A DNA stretch of 12,671 nt from an uncultured Clostridia bacterium. Lineage in GTDB: Bacteria; Bacillota; Clostridia; Oscillospirales; Oscillospiraceae. The position numbers and the translations under genes are program-made. The stretch spans positions 1-12,671 of the forward strand of contig CAMHRJ010000033.1 in NCBI GenBank assembly GCA_946187475.1. The letters run 5' to 3'. The stretch's first letter is position 1. Every line of letters starts with the position of its first letter. Below the pieces are notes generated by a model that was not told the DNA's origin, did not search any database, and saw only the letters and a list, made by a program, of their open reading frames with translations. Shown here one piece after another: positions 5,736-11,550 of this stretch.

Positions 5736-7541
5736 GTATATGCGGGATTCCGTGACCACCGCGTCCAGCGTCTGGTCGTATCGGTCGGTGCAGACCTCCG
5801 GCAGCTTCTGGGCCTCGAAGGCCGCGGCGATCACCGCCGCGTGCTCGCATCGGGGCAGATAGCGGTCATAGTACCCCGCGCCCATGCCGATTCGGCGGCA
5901 CGCGGCGTCATAACCGGCGCAGGGGCAGATCACCAGATCAATCTCCTCCGGCGGTACTGTTTCGGACTTCTCCGGAATCGGCTCCAGGATGCCGAAGGCC
6001 CCGGTGCGGAAGCTCGTGTCATCCAGCGGCAGCAGCGCCGTCATCTCCGTCTCGCTGACACAGCAGGGGAGACACACCCGCTTGCCGTCTTTTCCGGCCT
6101 GCCGGTGGAACGCCGAGAGATCGACCTCCGCGCCGAAGGCGTTGTAAGCCAAGATCGTCTTTGCGTTTGGATACCATTCCGATGCCAAAAGCTCACGGCA
6201 GATGGCGCTGGATTTCTCCACCCGCGCCGCTAAGGAAAGCGCCTTGCGGGCGTCCAGGCAGCTTCGCCGCTGCACCTGCTTGCAGATCTTGGGAAACAGC
6301 GTCCGCAGCTCGCCTGCCAGATACAGCGACCCGAAGGCCACCACGGTCTCGCCGGTCTCCAGCGCCCGCTTCAGACCGTCTGCCGCGTCGGCGCAGACGG
6401 TGGCCTCTCCGCCCTGACTGCGAATCTTCTCCGCCAGCGCCTCGGCGCTTAGGGCCCGGGGATTGTCCGGCGTCAGGCAGAAAAAGCGCTTTCCAAGAGG
6501 CAGAACCGCCTCCAGCATTTCGTCCGCGTCCTTGTCCGCCAGCACCCCCATGAGGAAGGTGACGGCCTCTCCCGGCAAATACCGCCTCACGCAGTCCGCC
6601 AGTGCCCGGGCGCACTGGCTGTTGTGTCCGCCGTCCAGCAGGAACAGCGGCGCATGATGCAGCACCTCGAATCGCGCGGGCCATTTCACTGCTGCGAGGC
6701 CGGTTCGGACTGCTTCGTCGGAAATCTCCCAGCCCCGTTGCCGCAGTATGGAGAGGGTCTCCAGCGCCACGGCGGCATTTTTCAGCTGGTGAGCGCCCAG
6801 CAGGGGAATGCGCAGGCCCTTCCAGTCCTGATAATCGAATTCCTGCCCGCTGAGACTGTCAGAGATGGGCCGGATGGCCCCGAAGTCCGCCCAGCGGAGG
6901 GGGACGTTGTTTTCTTCGCATACCGCCGCCACGGTGTCCATGGCCTCGGCGTCGCAGGGATAGGCCACGCAGCTGCAGCCGGTCTTGATGATCCCGGCCT
7001 TGGCGGAGGCGATCTCGTGATAGGTGGTTCCCAGATACTCCGTGTGCTCCAGCGCCAGATTCGTGATCACGGCTGCCTCCGGCGCGTCGATGGCGTTGGT
7101 GCTGTCCAGCGCGCCGCCGAGGCCCACCTCCAGCACCACGATGTCGCAGCCCGCCTCGGCAAAATAGACCATGGCGATGGCGGTGACCAGCTCAAACTGG
7201 CTGGGGTGGTCCTCCATCCGGTCTGCCTGGATGCGTACCCGCTCCGTGATCTCCGCCAGCGTCTCACCGGGGATGTTCTCGCCGTTTATCTGCATGCGCT
7301 CGCAGAAATCCTGGATGTAGGGACTGGTGTAAAGCCCCACGCGATAGCCTGCCGCGCCCAGCACGGCGCTGAGCATGGCGCAGGTGCTGCCCTTGCCGTT
7401 GCTGCCGGCCACATGGACGAATTTTAAATGACGCTGCGGATCACCCATTCGGTGCAGCAGTTCTCTGGTGCGGCCCAGACCCAGCCGGGTGGTGCTCCAA
7501 GTGTAATGCTCGATGTACTGGATGGCTTCCTGCGCCGTCAT
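5718..7541 (-). CDS. FolC-FthC fusion: folylpolyglutamate synthase plus 5-formyl-THF cyclo-ligase
   Basis: A 607-residue protein joining two folate enzymes. Residues 1 to about 420 are FolC: P-loop GSNGKGST (46-53), SPYIQDFCERMQING (73-87), EVGLGGALDSTNAI (138-151), NLALEHTEYLGTT (161-173), AKAGIIK (180-186), KWPARFEVL (286-294) and LLDGGHN (301-307). This part adds glutamate to folates for retention. From about 427 to the end is 5-formyltetrahydrofolate cyclo-ligase, which converts 5-formyl-THF to 5,10-methenyl-THF with ATP. Its signatures are FGILEPIPE (516-524), RRIGMGAGYYDRYL (549-562) and LDAVVTES (592-599). There is no stop or frame break between the parts. ATG 7541 overlaps the folT stop (ATGA), so translation is coupled. 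The open frame extends further upstream only as out-of-frame folT. The last codons lie in the terminator hairpin. Domain calls are secure; dihydrofolate synthase activity is undetermined. Confidence 0.93.
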   Translation of the reverse strand: MTAQEAIQYIEHYTWSTTRLGLGRTRELLHRMGDPQRHLKFVHVAGSNGKGSTCAMLSAVLGAAGYRVGLYTSPYIQDFCERMQINGENIPGETLAEITERVRIQADRMEDHPSQFELVTAIAMVYFAEAGCDIVVLEVGLGGALDSTNAIDAPEAAVITNLALEHTEYLGTTYHEIASAKAGIIKTGCSCVAYPCDAEAMDTVAAVCEENNVPLRWADFGAIRPISDSLSGQEFDYQDWKGLRIPLLGAHQLKNAAVALETLSILRQRGWEISDEAVRTGLAAVKWPARFEVLHHAPLFLLDGGHNSQCARALADCVRRYLPGEAVTFLMGVLADKDADEMLEAVLPLGKRFFCLTPDNPRALSAEALAEKIRSQGGEATVCADAADGLKRALETGETVVAFGSLYLAGELRTLFPKICKQVQRRSCLDARKALSLAARVEKSSAICRELLASEWYPNAKTILAYNAFGAEVDLSAFHRQAGKDGKRVCLPCCVSETEMTALLPLDDTSFRTGAFGILEPIPEKSETVPPEEIDLVICPCAGYDAACRRIGMGAGYYDRYLPRCEHAAVIAAAFEAQKLPEVCTDRYDQTLDAVVTESRIYKKEPI

Positions 7542-8056
7542 AGCTTCGCCCTCTTTTCCACGTCCTTCACGGCCTTGGCCAGCAGCGGAATCAGCACGAT
7601 CTGCAGCGCCGACATGACGCCCGCCTGCACCAGCCGCCCCACGAGGGTGGGCAGGTAGGGGAGACCGTAGAGCACCTTCAGCCAGAAGGTGTTGAGCAAC
7701 AGACTCAAAATGCCCTGCTGCAGCACCACCGCCAGCAGAATCCGCGGCATGGTCTGCTCCTGATAGAGCAGCGCGCCATAGAGCAGGCCCGTCAGGGCGG
7801 CCGTCACGGTGAACCCGGGGAAGAAGGGCCCCACCGGGAACAGGAACGCCCCCAGCACGTCGGCCAGGATGCTGATGATCATGGCCGGAACAGGCCCGAA
7901 CAGCACTGCCGAGACCACCACCGGGATGAAATCCAGACTGAGCTTGATGCTCTCCGTGGGCCGGAGGGTGCCGAACCGGGCGATGATGACCTCCAGGGCC
8001 ACCAGCAGGCTCATGACGGCCAGCATTTTGGTTGTGAAGATCGGTTTTTTCTGCAT
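7538..8056 (-). CDS. folT: ECF transporter S component, folate-specific FolT
   Basis: A 172-residue hydrophobic membrane protein with about six transmembrane segments, the substrate-binding S component of an energy-coupling-factor vitamin transporter. Family signs are the basic N-terminus (MQKKPIFTTKMLAVMSLLVA), the ARFGTLRPTESIKLSLDFIP segment and GPVPAMIISILADVLGAFLF. A PFFPGFTVTAALTGLLYGALL segment follows, typical of FolT. A THF riboswitch directly upstream independently supports folate as ligand. ATG 8056 follows AAAGGAG by 9 nt, and that ribosome site lies in the riboswitch-controlled hairpin. The shared EcfAA'T energising module is not in the window. It overlaps folC-fthC by 4 bp. Confidence 0.92.
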   Translation of the reverse strand: MQKKPIFTTKMLAVMSLLVALEVIIARFGTLRPTESIKLSLDFIPVVVSAVLFGPVPAMIISILADVLGAFLFPVGPFFPGFTVTAALTGLLYGALLYQEQTMPRILLAVVLQQGILSLLLNTFWLKVLYGLPYLPTLVGRLVQAGVMSALQIVLIPLLAKAVKDVEKRAKL

Positions 8057-8096
8057 AAAAAAGGGCTCCTTTCGTAACCCTCGCCACGAAAGGAGC
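8057..8096 (-). terminator. Expression platform of the THF riboswitch
   Basis: On the minus strand GCTCCTTTCGT and ACGAAAGGAGC form an 11-bp stem (8086-8096 with 8065-8075) with a 10-nt loop, then CC and six T (8062-8057) directly followed by the folT ATG. The 3' arm contains the Shine-Dalgarno AAAGGAG. The hairpin can therefore end transcription, hide the ribosome site, or both. Confidence 0.85.
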
Positions 8097-8110
8097 GCAG
8101 ACTCTTTGGG

Positions 8111-8206
8111 TGGCAGCGGATGCGGACCGGCACCGCGCACCAAAGTGCTTCGTCTGCGGGCAACTTCCCATCCCGCAGCACTTAACGCGCTGGTCCTACT
8201 CTGTCA
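8111..8206 (-). promoter_or_regulatory. Tetrahydrofolate (THF) riboswitch aptamer
   Basis: Read on the minus strand this contains, in order, the conserved elements of the class I THF aptamer upstream of folT genes: GAGTAG (8197-8202), GCGTTAAGTG (8179-8188), GGGATGGGAAGTTG (8161-8174), ACGAAG (8148-8153), GCGCGGTG (8131-8138) and CCGCATCCGCT (8115-8125). The P1 ends TGACAG and CTGCCA pair with one mismatch. Position, orientation and the downstream folate genes all agree. It should lower folT and folC-fthC expression when reduced folate is plentiful. Confidence 0.95.
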
Positions 8207-8261
8207 ATGGTTTTTGCGCGCCGGAGTGAGGCTCCGCCGGCAAAATGGAATCGACGAGGTG

Positions 8262-8290
8262 ATTATAGCCCCGTTGCGGGGAAAAAGCAA
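8262..8290 (-). promoter_or_regulatory. Promoter of the folT riboswitch operon
   Basis: Minus-strand TTGCTT (8285-8290) and TATAAT (8262-8267) with a 17-bp spacer, between the fchA stop and the riboswitch. The leader before the aptamer also has a GC-rich hairpin, CGGAG/CTCCG, near 8222-8236. A TTGACA farther upstream is 31 bp from the -10, too far to serve as its -35. Confidence 0.75.
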
Positions 8291-8300
8291 TACTCAATTG

Positions 8301-8912
8301 TCAAATTTTGAGAGTTTCTTTCACGTCCTCTGCCACGGCGCGCAGCCGGGGCAGCGCCGCGTCCAGCAGGGGCCGCACCTGGGCGTCCAGCTGCCGGCCC
8401 TCCGGCAGAGCGCGGAGATTTACCAGCACGTTCAGATAGGCGCACTCCGCTGCCGCCGCAGCTGCATAAGCCGCGCAGCCCACGTCCGACTGCATGAGTC
8501 GGCTGCCGTAAGCATGCAGGGTCTCCAGCACCGGCGCCAGCTCCGCGCAGCACTGCAGAATCCCGATGGGGGCCAGAACCGCGCCCCGGGTGGCCTCCAG
8601 CAAAGCTGCCTCGGCGTTGGGGTCGTCCTTGGGCAGGGCGTAGGCCCGGGAGAGAGGCTCGAAGGCCTCTGCATCCGCGTCGATCAGCGCCAGCAGCCGT
8701 TCACGCAGTCCGTCGGCGGCCACGATGGCAGAGCGCACCGCGTCCTCGTGCGCTGCGTAGGCCTTTTTGCCCACGGTATAGTTCCCGGCCATACTGCCCA
8801 GGGCAACCGCCACGGCGCCGATCAGCGCAGCTGCGCCGCCGCCGCCGGGCACCGGCTCCTTCGCCGCCAGATGGCCCGTGAAATCCATTATACTTTGTTC
8901 CAGCCAGCCCAT
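8301..8912 (-). CDS. Cyclodeaminase/cyclohydrolase family protein (FchA/FTCD-C type)
   Basis: A 203-residue, mostly helical protein of the formiminotransferase-cyclodeaminase C-terminal family. Members deaminate 5-formimino-THF or hydrolyse 5,10-methenyl-THF to 10-formyl-THF. The N-terminal folate-site motif PVPGGGGAAALIGAVAVAL (21-39) is clear, followed by GKKAY (48-52), ALIDADAEAFEPLSRAYALPK (75-95) and the SDVG motif (142-145) ahead of a run of Ala. NVLVNLRALPEG near the C-terminus also fits. ATG 8912 has AGGTGAGG just upstream. No formiminotransferase partner is adjacent, and the FolC-FthC product (methenyl-THF) would be a natural substrate, so cyclohydrolase activity is my preferred but unproven reading. 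Confidence 0.87.
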   Translation of the reverse strand: MGWLEQSIMDFTGHLAAKEPVPGGGGAAALIGAVAVALGSMAGNYTVGKKAYAAHEDAVRSAIVAADGLRERLLALIDADAEAFEPLSRAYALPKDDPNAEAALLEATRGAVLAPIGILQCCAELAPVLETLHAYGSRLMQSDVGCAAYAAAAAAECAYLNVLVNLRALPEGRQLDAQVRPLLDAALPRLRAVAEDVKETLKI

Positions 8913-8941
8913 GGCCTCACCTCATTTGGCTTGATAGGTAC

Positions 8942-8970
8942 ATTATATGCGATTCGGCAGGGGATTTCAA
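8942..8970 (-). promoter_or_regulatory. Promoter of the cyclodeaminase-family gene
   Basis: Minus-strand TTGAAA (8965-8970) and TATAAT (8942-8947) with a 17-bp spacer. The -35 overlaps the last codons and stop of metA, so this gene can be transcribed independently of metA; read-through from metA is also possible because no terminator separates them. Confidence 0.8.
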
Positions 8971-9893
8971 GCGATCGGTTCGATGGCGGAAATATCGTAG
9001 GGAGATTCCTGATACACGAAGTAATTCAGCCAGTTGGAGAACAGCAGATTCGCGCTGGAGCGCCAGGTGTTTCTGGGCGGCTGGGTGGGGTCATCGTTGG
9101 GATAGTAGTTTTCCGGCACGTGGATGGGCTTTCCGGCGTTCAAATCCCGCAGATACTCCCGCTCCAGGGTGTCGGTGTCGTACTCCGAGTGGCCGGTGAT
9201 GAAGATCTGCCGACCGCCGTCGGTGGAGACGGCGTAAACTCCGGCCCTGTCGCTCTCGGCCAGGATCTTCAGCTTCGGTTCCCGGACGATGCCCTCTCTG
9301 GGCGTGGCGGTGTGGCGGGAGTGGGGGACCCGGAACACGTCATCAAAACCGCGAAACAGGATGGAACCCTGGTGGGTGACCCGGTGGTCATAGACGCCGA
9401 AGAGCTTCTCCGGCAGTTGGATCTTGTTGATGCCGTAGTGGTAGTAAAGCCCCGCCTGGGCGCCCCAACAGATGTGCAGCGTGCTCTGGACATGGGACTT
9501 GCTCCACTCCATGATGCGGCACAGCTCCTCCCAGTAATCCGCCTCCTCGAAGGCCAGATTCTCGATGGGCGCGCCGGTGATGATGAGACCGTCGAAGTTC
9601 CGGTGCTTCACAGACTCGAAGGTGGTGTAGAAGGTGAGCATGTGCTCCTGAGAGGTGTTTTTCGATGTATGACTGTCAAAGGCCATCAGCTCCGCCTGCA
9701 CCTGGATGGGAGTATTGCCCAGCAGACGAACCAGCTGGGTCTCCGTGGCGATCTTGGTGGGCATGAGATTCAGCACCAGGATGTGCAGCATCCGGATATC
9801 CTGAGTCTCGGCTCTGGCCGTGTGGTAGTAGAAGATGTTCTCCCGCTGGAGCGCCTTGGCTGCCGGCAGGTTGGGCGGGATGATGATGGGCAT
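8967..9893 (-). CDS. metA: Homoserine O-acetyltransferase, MetA family
   Basis: A 308-residue MetA-family homoserine O-acyltransferase, the committed step from homoserine to methionine. Catalytic residues fall at E. coli MetA numbering: Cys142 in LHICWGAQAG, His235 and Glu237 in ITGHSEYD. Residue 111 is Glu (GAPIENLAFEE). In this family Glu111 is associated with acetyl-CoA use and Gly with succinyl-CoA, so O-acetylhomoserine is the predicted product. ATG 9893 has AAAGGAG 10 nt upstream. A longer upstream open frame exists but crosses the terminator and lacks MetA similarity. Transcription begins near 10128 and passes a Met-rich leader frame and a terminator before metA. Its stop overlaps the promoter of the next gene. 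Confidence 0.96.
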   Translation of the reverse strand: MPIIIPPNLPAAKALQRENIFYYHTARAETQDIRMLHILVLNLMPTKIATETQLVRLLGNTPIQVQAELMAFDSHTSKNTSQEHMLTFYTTFESVKHRNFDGLIITGAPIENLAFEEADYWEELCRIMEWSKSHVQSTLHICWGAQAGLYYHYGINKIQLPEKLFGVYDHRVTHQGSILFRGFDDVFRVPHSRHTATPREGIVREPKLKILAESDRAGVYAVSTDGGRQIFITGHSEYDTDTLEREYLRDLNAGKPIHVPENYYPNDDPTQPPRNTWRSSANLLFSNWLNYFVYQESPYDISAIEPIA

Positions 9894-9917
9894 GATGTCT
9901 AAACTCCTTTCTGCAAT

Positions 9918-9950
9918 AAAAAAACGGAGACCTCCGGGCGGAGGTCTCCG
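9918..9950 (-). terminator. Attenuator terminator upstream of metA
   Basis: Minus strand: CGGAGACCTCCG (9950-9939), CC, CGGAGGTCTCCG (9936-9925), a perfect 12-bp inverted repeat, followed by seven T (9924-9918). It lies 26 nt after the leader-peptide stop and 24 nt before the metA ATG, so it must be passed or disrupted for metA to be expressed. Confidence 0.93.
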
Positions 9951-9976
9951 AGCAGGAACCAATTCAAAAAGATGGT

Positions 9977-10084
9977 TTAAGCCATTCGCTGGAGGGTCGC
10001 ACCGGATTTTTCTGCACGCCGAAACATGCACATGCACATGGGCATGTACATCATGCTGTTCATCATAGCGCGGGCGTTCAGCAT
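9977..10084 (-). CDS. Methionine-rich leader peptide of metA
   Basis: A 35-codon frame on the metA leader, ATG 10084 to TAA 9979-9977. Met codons are at positions 1, 7, 8, 11, 12, 14, 16, 18, 20 and 34, so nine of the first twenty are ATG. The densest stretch reads MMNSMMYMPMCMCM, with Cys at 17 and 19. The rest is ordinary (FRRAEKSGATLQRMA). AAAAGGAG (10095-10102) lies 10 nt before the ATG. An in-frame ATG at 10120 would add 12 residues but has no ribosome site and sits almost at the expected transcript start. By analogy with thr, his, leu and trp leaders, ribosome speed over the Met codons would sense charged methionyl-tRNA and set the fate of the terminator at 9918-9950. The family is not one I recognise; function is inferred from composition and position. 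Confidence 0.82.
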   Translation of the reverse strand: MLNARAMMNSMMYMPMCMCMFRRAEKSGATLQRMA

Positions 10085-10134
10085 CAGCCGGGGACTCCTT
10101 TTCCAAAGAATGCCTTCCATCGGGAAGTGGCCTT

Positions 10135-10163
10135 ATTATACGCACAAACGGTCGCAAAGTCAA
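10135..10163 (-). promoter_or_regulatory. Promoter of metA and its leader
   Basis: Minus-strand TTGACT (10158-10163) and TATAAT (10135-10140) with a 17-bp spacer. The expected start near 10128 gives a leader of about 235 nt holding the Met-rich frame and terminator. It is back-to-back with the pfkA promoter, about 50 bp apart. Confidence 0.88.
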
Positions 10164-10214
10164 CCTCTGTGGGAGAAAAATGCGGAGATTCGCCGTCTTG
10201 AGATTGAAAAAAGA

Positions 10215-10243
10215 TTGACAGACTCGGGAATTCAAGCTAAAGT
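10215..10243 (+). promoter_or_regulatory. Promoter of pfkA
   Basis: TTGACA (10215-10220) and TAAAGT (10238-10243) with a 17-bp spacer. The -35 is perfect and the -10 matches 4 of 6. The leader to the ribosome site is about 16 nt, with no room for a riboswitch. Confidence 0.7.
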
Positions 10244-10278
10244 ATGAATCAGGAAAACACAACATGGAGGACATGATT

Positions 10279-11274
10279 ATGGCACATAACATCAAACGCA
10301 TCGGCGTACTCACCAGCGGCGGCGACGCCCCCGGCATGAACGCGGCGGTCCGCGCCGTGGTCCGCACCGCGCTGGGTCAGGGCATCCAGGTGGTGGGCAT
10401 CCACCGTGGCTGGCAGGGCCTCATCACCGGCGACTTCGAGATGCTCGATTCCCACGACGTGAGCCACATCCTCAGCGAGGGCGGCACCATCCTGTACACC
10501 GCCCGCTGTGACGAGTTTATGCAGGAATCCGGCCAGCAGAAGGCTGTGGCCACCTGCCAGCTGCTGGGTCTGGACGCGGTGATCGCCATCGGCGGCGACG
10601 GCACCTTCCGCGGCGCGCTGGATTTGAGCCGCCACGGCATCCCGGTCATCGGCGTTCCCGCCACCATTGACAACGACCTGGGCTGCTCCAACTACACCAT
10701 CGGCTTCGATACCGCCTGCAACACCGCGCTGCAGTGCATCGACAAGCTCCGCGACACCATGCAGTCCCACGAGCGCTGCTCCGTGGTGGAGGTTATGGGC
10801 CGCCACGCGGGCTTCCTGGCCCTGTATGTGGGCATTGCCGTGGGCGCCACGGCCGTGCTGGTGCCGGAGCGGGAGTATGACTTCGAGCGGGACGTGGCCG
10901 AGCCCATCCGCCGCTCCCGTCTGTCGGGCAACACCCACTTCATGGTGGTGGTGGCCGAGGGCGTGGGCAGCGCCTTTACCATCGGCGACGAGATCAAGAA
11001 CAATCTGGGCATCGACCCCCGCGTGACCGTTCTGGGCCACATCCAGCGCGGCGGCACGCCCAGCGTCCGTGACCGTGAGATCGCTACCCGCATGGGCTAC
11101 GCAGCCGTCATGGCCCTGGTGGACGGCGACACCAACACCGTCATCGGCACCCAGGGCGGCTTCCTGGTGCGCACGCCCATCGAGGAGGCGCTCCAGATGA
11201 AGAAGGGCCTGCAGATGGACCGCTACGAAGTCCTCGAGGCAGTCCAGCACAGCGACCCCGTCCGAGATAATTAA
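10279..11274 (+). CDS. pfkA: ATP-dependent 6-phosphofructokinase
   Basis: A 331-residue phosphofructokinase, which phosphorylates fructose 6-phosphate to fructose 1,6-bisphosphate in glycolysis. Motifs in order: LTSGGDAPGMNAAVR at the N-terminus, GGDGTFRGA, PATIDND with the catalytic Asp, MGRHAGFLAL, and GHIQRGGTPSVRDR. Gly in GGDGT rather than Asp indicates ATP instead of pyrophosphate as donor; Ala in PATIDND replaces the usual Gly and is not the Lys of PPi enzymes. ATG 10279 is chosen because GGAGG (10266-10270) lies 8 nt upstream; ATGs at 10264 and 10273 overlap or crowd it. It is divergent from metA and followed by tandem hairpins. Confidence 0.96.
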   Translation: MAHNIKRIGVLTSGGDAPGMNAAVRAVVRTALGQGIQVVGIHRGWQGLITGDFEMLDSHDVSHILSEGGTILYTARCDEFMQESGQQKAVATCQLLGLDAVIAIGGDGTFRGALDLSRHGIPVIGVPATIDNDLGCSNYTIGFDTACNTALQCIDKLRDTMQSHERCSVVEVMGRHAGFLALYVGIAVGATAVLVPEREYDFERDVAEPIRRSRLSGNTHFMVVVAEGVGSAFTIGDEIKNNLGIDPRVTVLGHIQRGGTPSVRDREIATRMGYAAVMALVDGDTNTVIGTQGGFLVRTPIEEALQMKKGLQMDRYEVLEAVQHSDPVRDN

Positions 11275-11281
11275 AGAAATT

Positions 11282-11307
11282 CGCTTGAAAAGCAAACTTT
11301 TCAAGCG
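11282..11307. other. Hairpin directly after pfkA
   Basis: CGCTTGAAAAG (11282-11292) and CTTTTCAAGCG (11297-11307) form an 11-bp stem with loop CAAA, starting 7 nt after the pfkA stop. No U-tract follows on either strand, so it may stabilise the mRNA 3' end rather than terminate. Confidence 0.6.
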
Positions 11308-11325
11308 AGAGGGATTTCATTCTAT

Positions 11326-11460
11326 TTCGCGGCTCGGATGCCGCGAATGTAATCCAATCGATTTTCCGGCGACATGCGCGGCGGAAAATCTCCCTAAGGC
11401 GCGGCTGATGCCGCGCCCTCGCGCCGACCAACCGAGGTATAGCCGAGGGCGATGGAGCGC
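11326..11460. repeat. Palindrome-rich segment related to the 632-778 repeat
   Basis: Successive hairpins are TTCGCGGC/GCCGCGAA (11326-11347), GATTTTCCG/CGGAAAATC (11360-11390), GGCGCGGC-tgat-GCCGCGCC (11398-11417) and GCCCTCG/CGAGGGC (11415-11450). The 18 bases at 11400-11417 are identical to 740-757. The match extends to 27 bases (11391-11417 against 731-757) with two mismatches. It looks like a degenerate or different member of the same repeat family. No gene is seen in it. Confidence 0.55.
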
Positions 11461-11472
11461 GAGTATCCTTTC

Positions 11473-11503
11473 GACTGTCAAAGAACACGGTTCTTTGACA
11501 GTC
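11473..11503. other. 14-bp perfect hairpin
   Basis: GACTGTCAAAGAAC (11473-11486) and GTTCTTTGACAGTC (11490-11503) with loop ACG. There is no T-run, but it stands just before a second strong hairpin (11506-11539). The pair may jointly end pfkA transcription. Confidence 0.6.
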
Positions 11504-11505
11504 TT

Positions 11506-11539
11506 AAAACCGCCCCTTCCAATCGGAAGGGGCGGTTTT
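11506..11539. terminator. Terminator between pfkA and the DtxR-family gene
   Basis: AAAACCGCCCCTTCC (11506-11520) and GGAAGGGGCGGTTTT (11525-11539) form a 15-bp stem with loop AATC, 11 nt beyond the stop of the minus-strand regulator. The T4 tract forms the base of the stem and reads as such on both strands, so it probably acts bidirectionally. Confidence 0.75.
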
Positions 11540-11550
11540 GCGCTTCAACA

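Noticed and set aside
3490..5850. A 786-codon minus-strand open frame opposite yidC-jag-acpP
   Set aside because: Composition (Gly, Leu, Ala, His-rich, no motifs) is typical of the antisense of GC-rich coding DNA; the plus strand has clear genes.
7542..8171. Upstream extension of the folC-fthC open frame, adding about 210 residues
   Set aside because: It is the out-of-frame reading of folT and the riboswitch platform, is Gly/Ala/His-rich with no domain, and ATG 7541 overlapping the folT stop is the coupled start.
7809..9902. A 697-codon plus-strand open frame opposite folT, the riboswitch, fchA and metA
   Set aside because: It crosses a riboswitch and several recognised genes and shows no family motif.
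9977..10084. Copper- or metal-binding Met/Cys-rich miniprotein instead of a leader peptide
   Set aside because: Possible from composition, but the placement between the metA promoter and a terminator, with Met as the pathway product, fits attenuation better.
9894..10134. SAM (S-box) riboswitch or methionine T-box in the metA leader
   Set aside because: No S-box core and no T-box TGGNACCGCG-type motif can be found; the leader is occupied by the Met-rich frame and the terminator.
10026..10247. Plus-strand frame beginning MHMHMGMYIM opposite the metA leader
   Set aside because: It is the complement of the Met-codon run; it has no ribosome site and runs into the pfkA promoter.
9894..10367. N-terminal extension of metA to 10367
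   Set aside because: It would read through the attenuator terminator and leader, lacks MetA similarity there, and ATG 9893 has a good ribosome site and exact family numbering.
10249..11304. A 351-codon minus-strand open frame opposite pfkA
   Set aside because: It is the antisense of pfkA with repetitive Ala/His/Val/Gly composition and no domain.
11141..11488. A 115-residue minus-strand protein overlapping the pfkA end and hairpin cluster
   Set aside because: It spans several hairpins, shares ARHQPRLRE with the frame in the other repeat only because the DNA repeat is shared, and has no ribosome site or domain.
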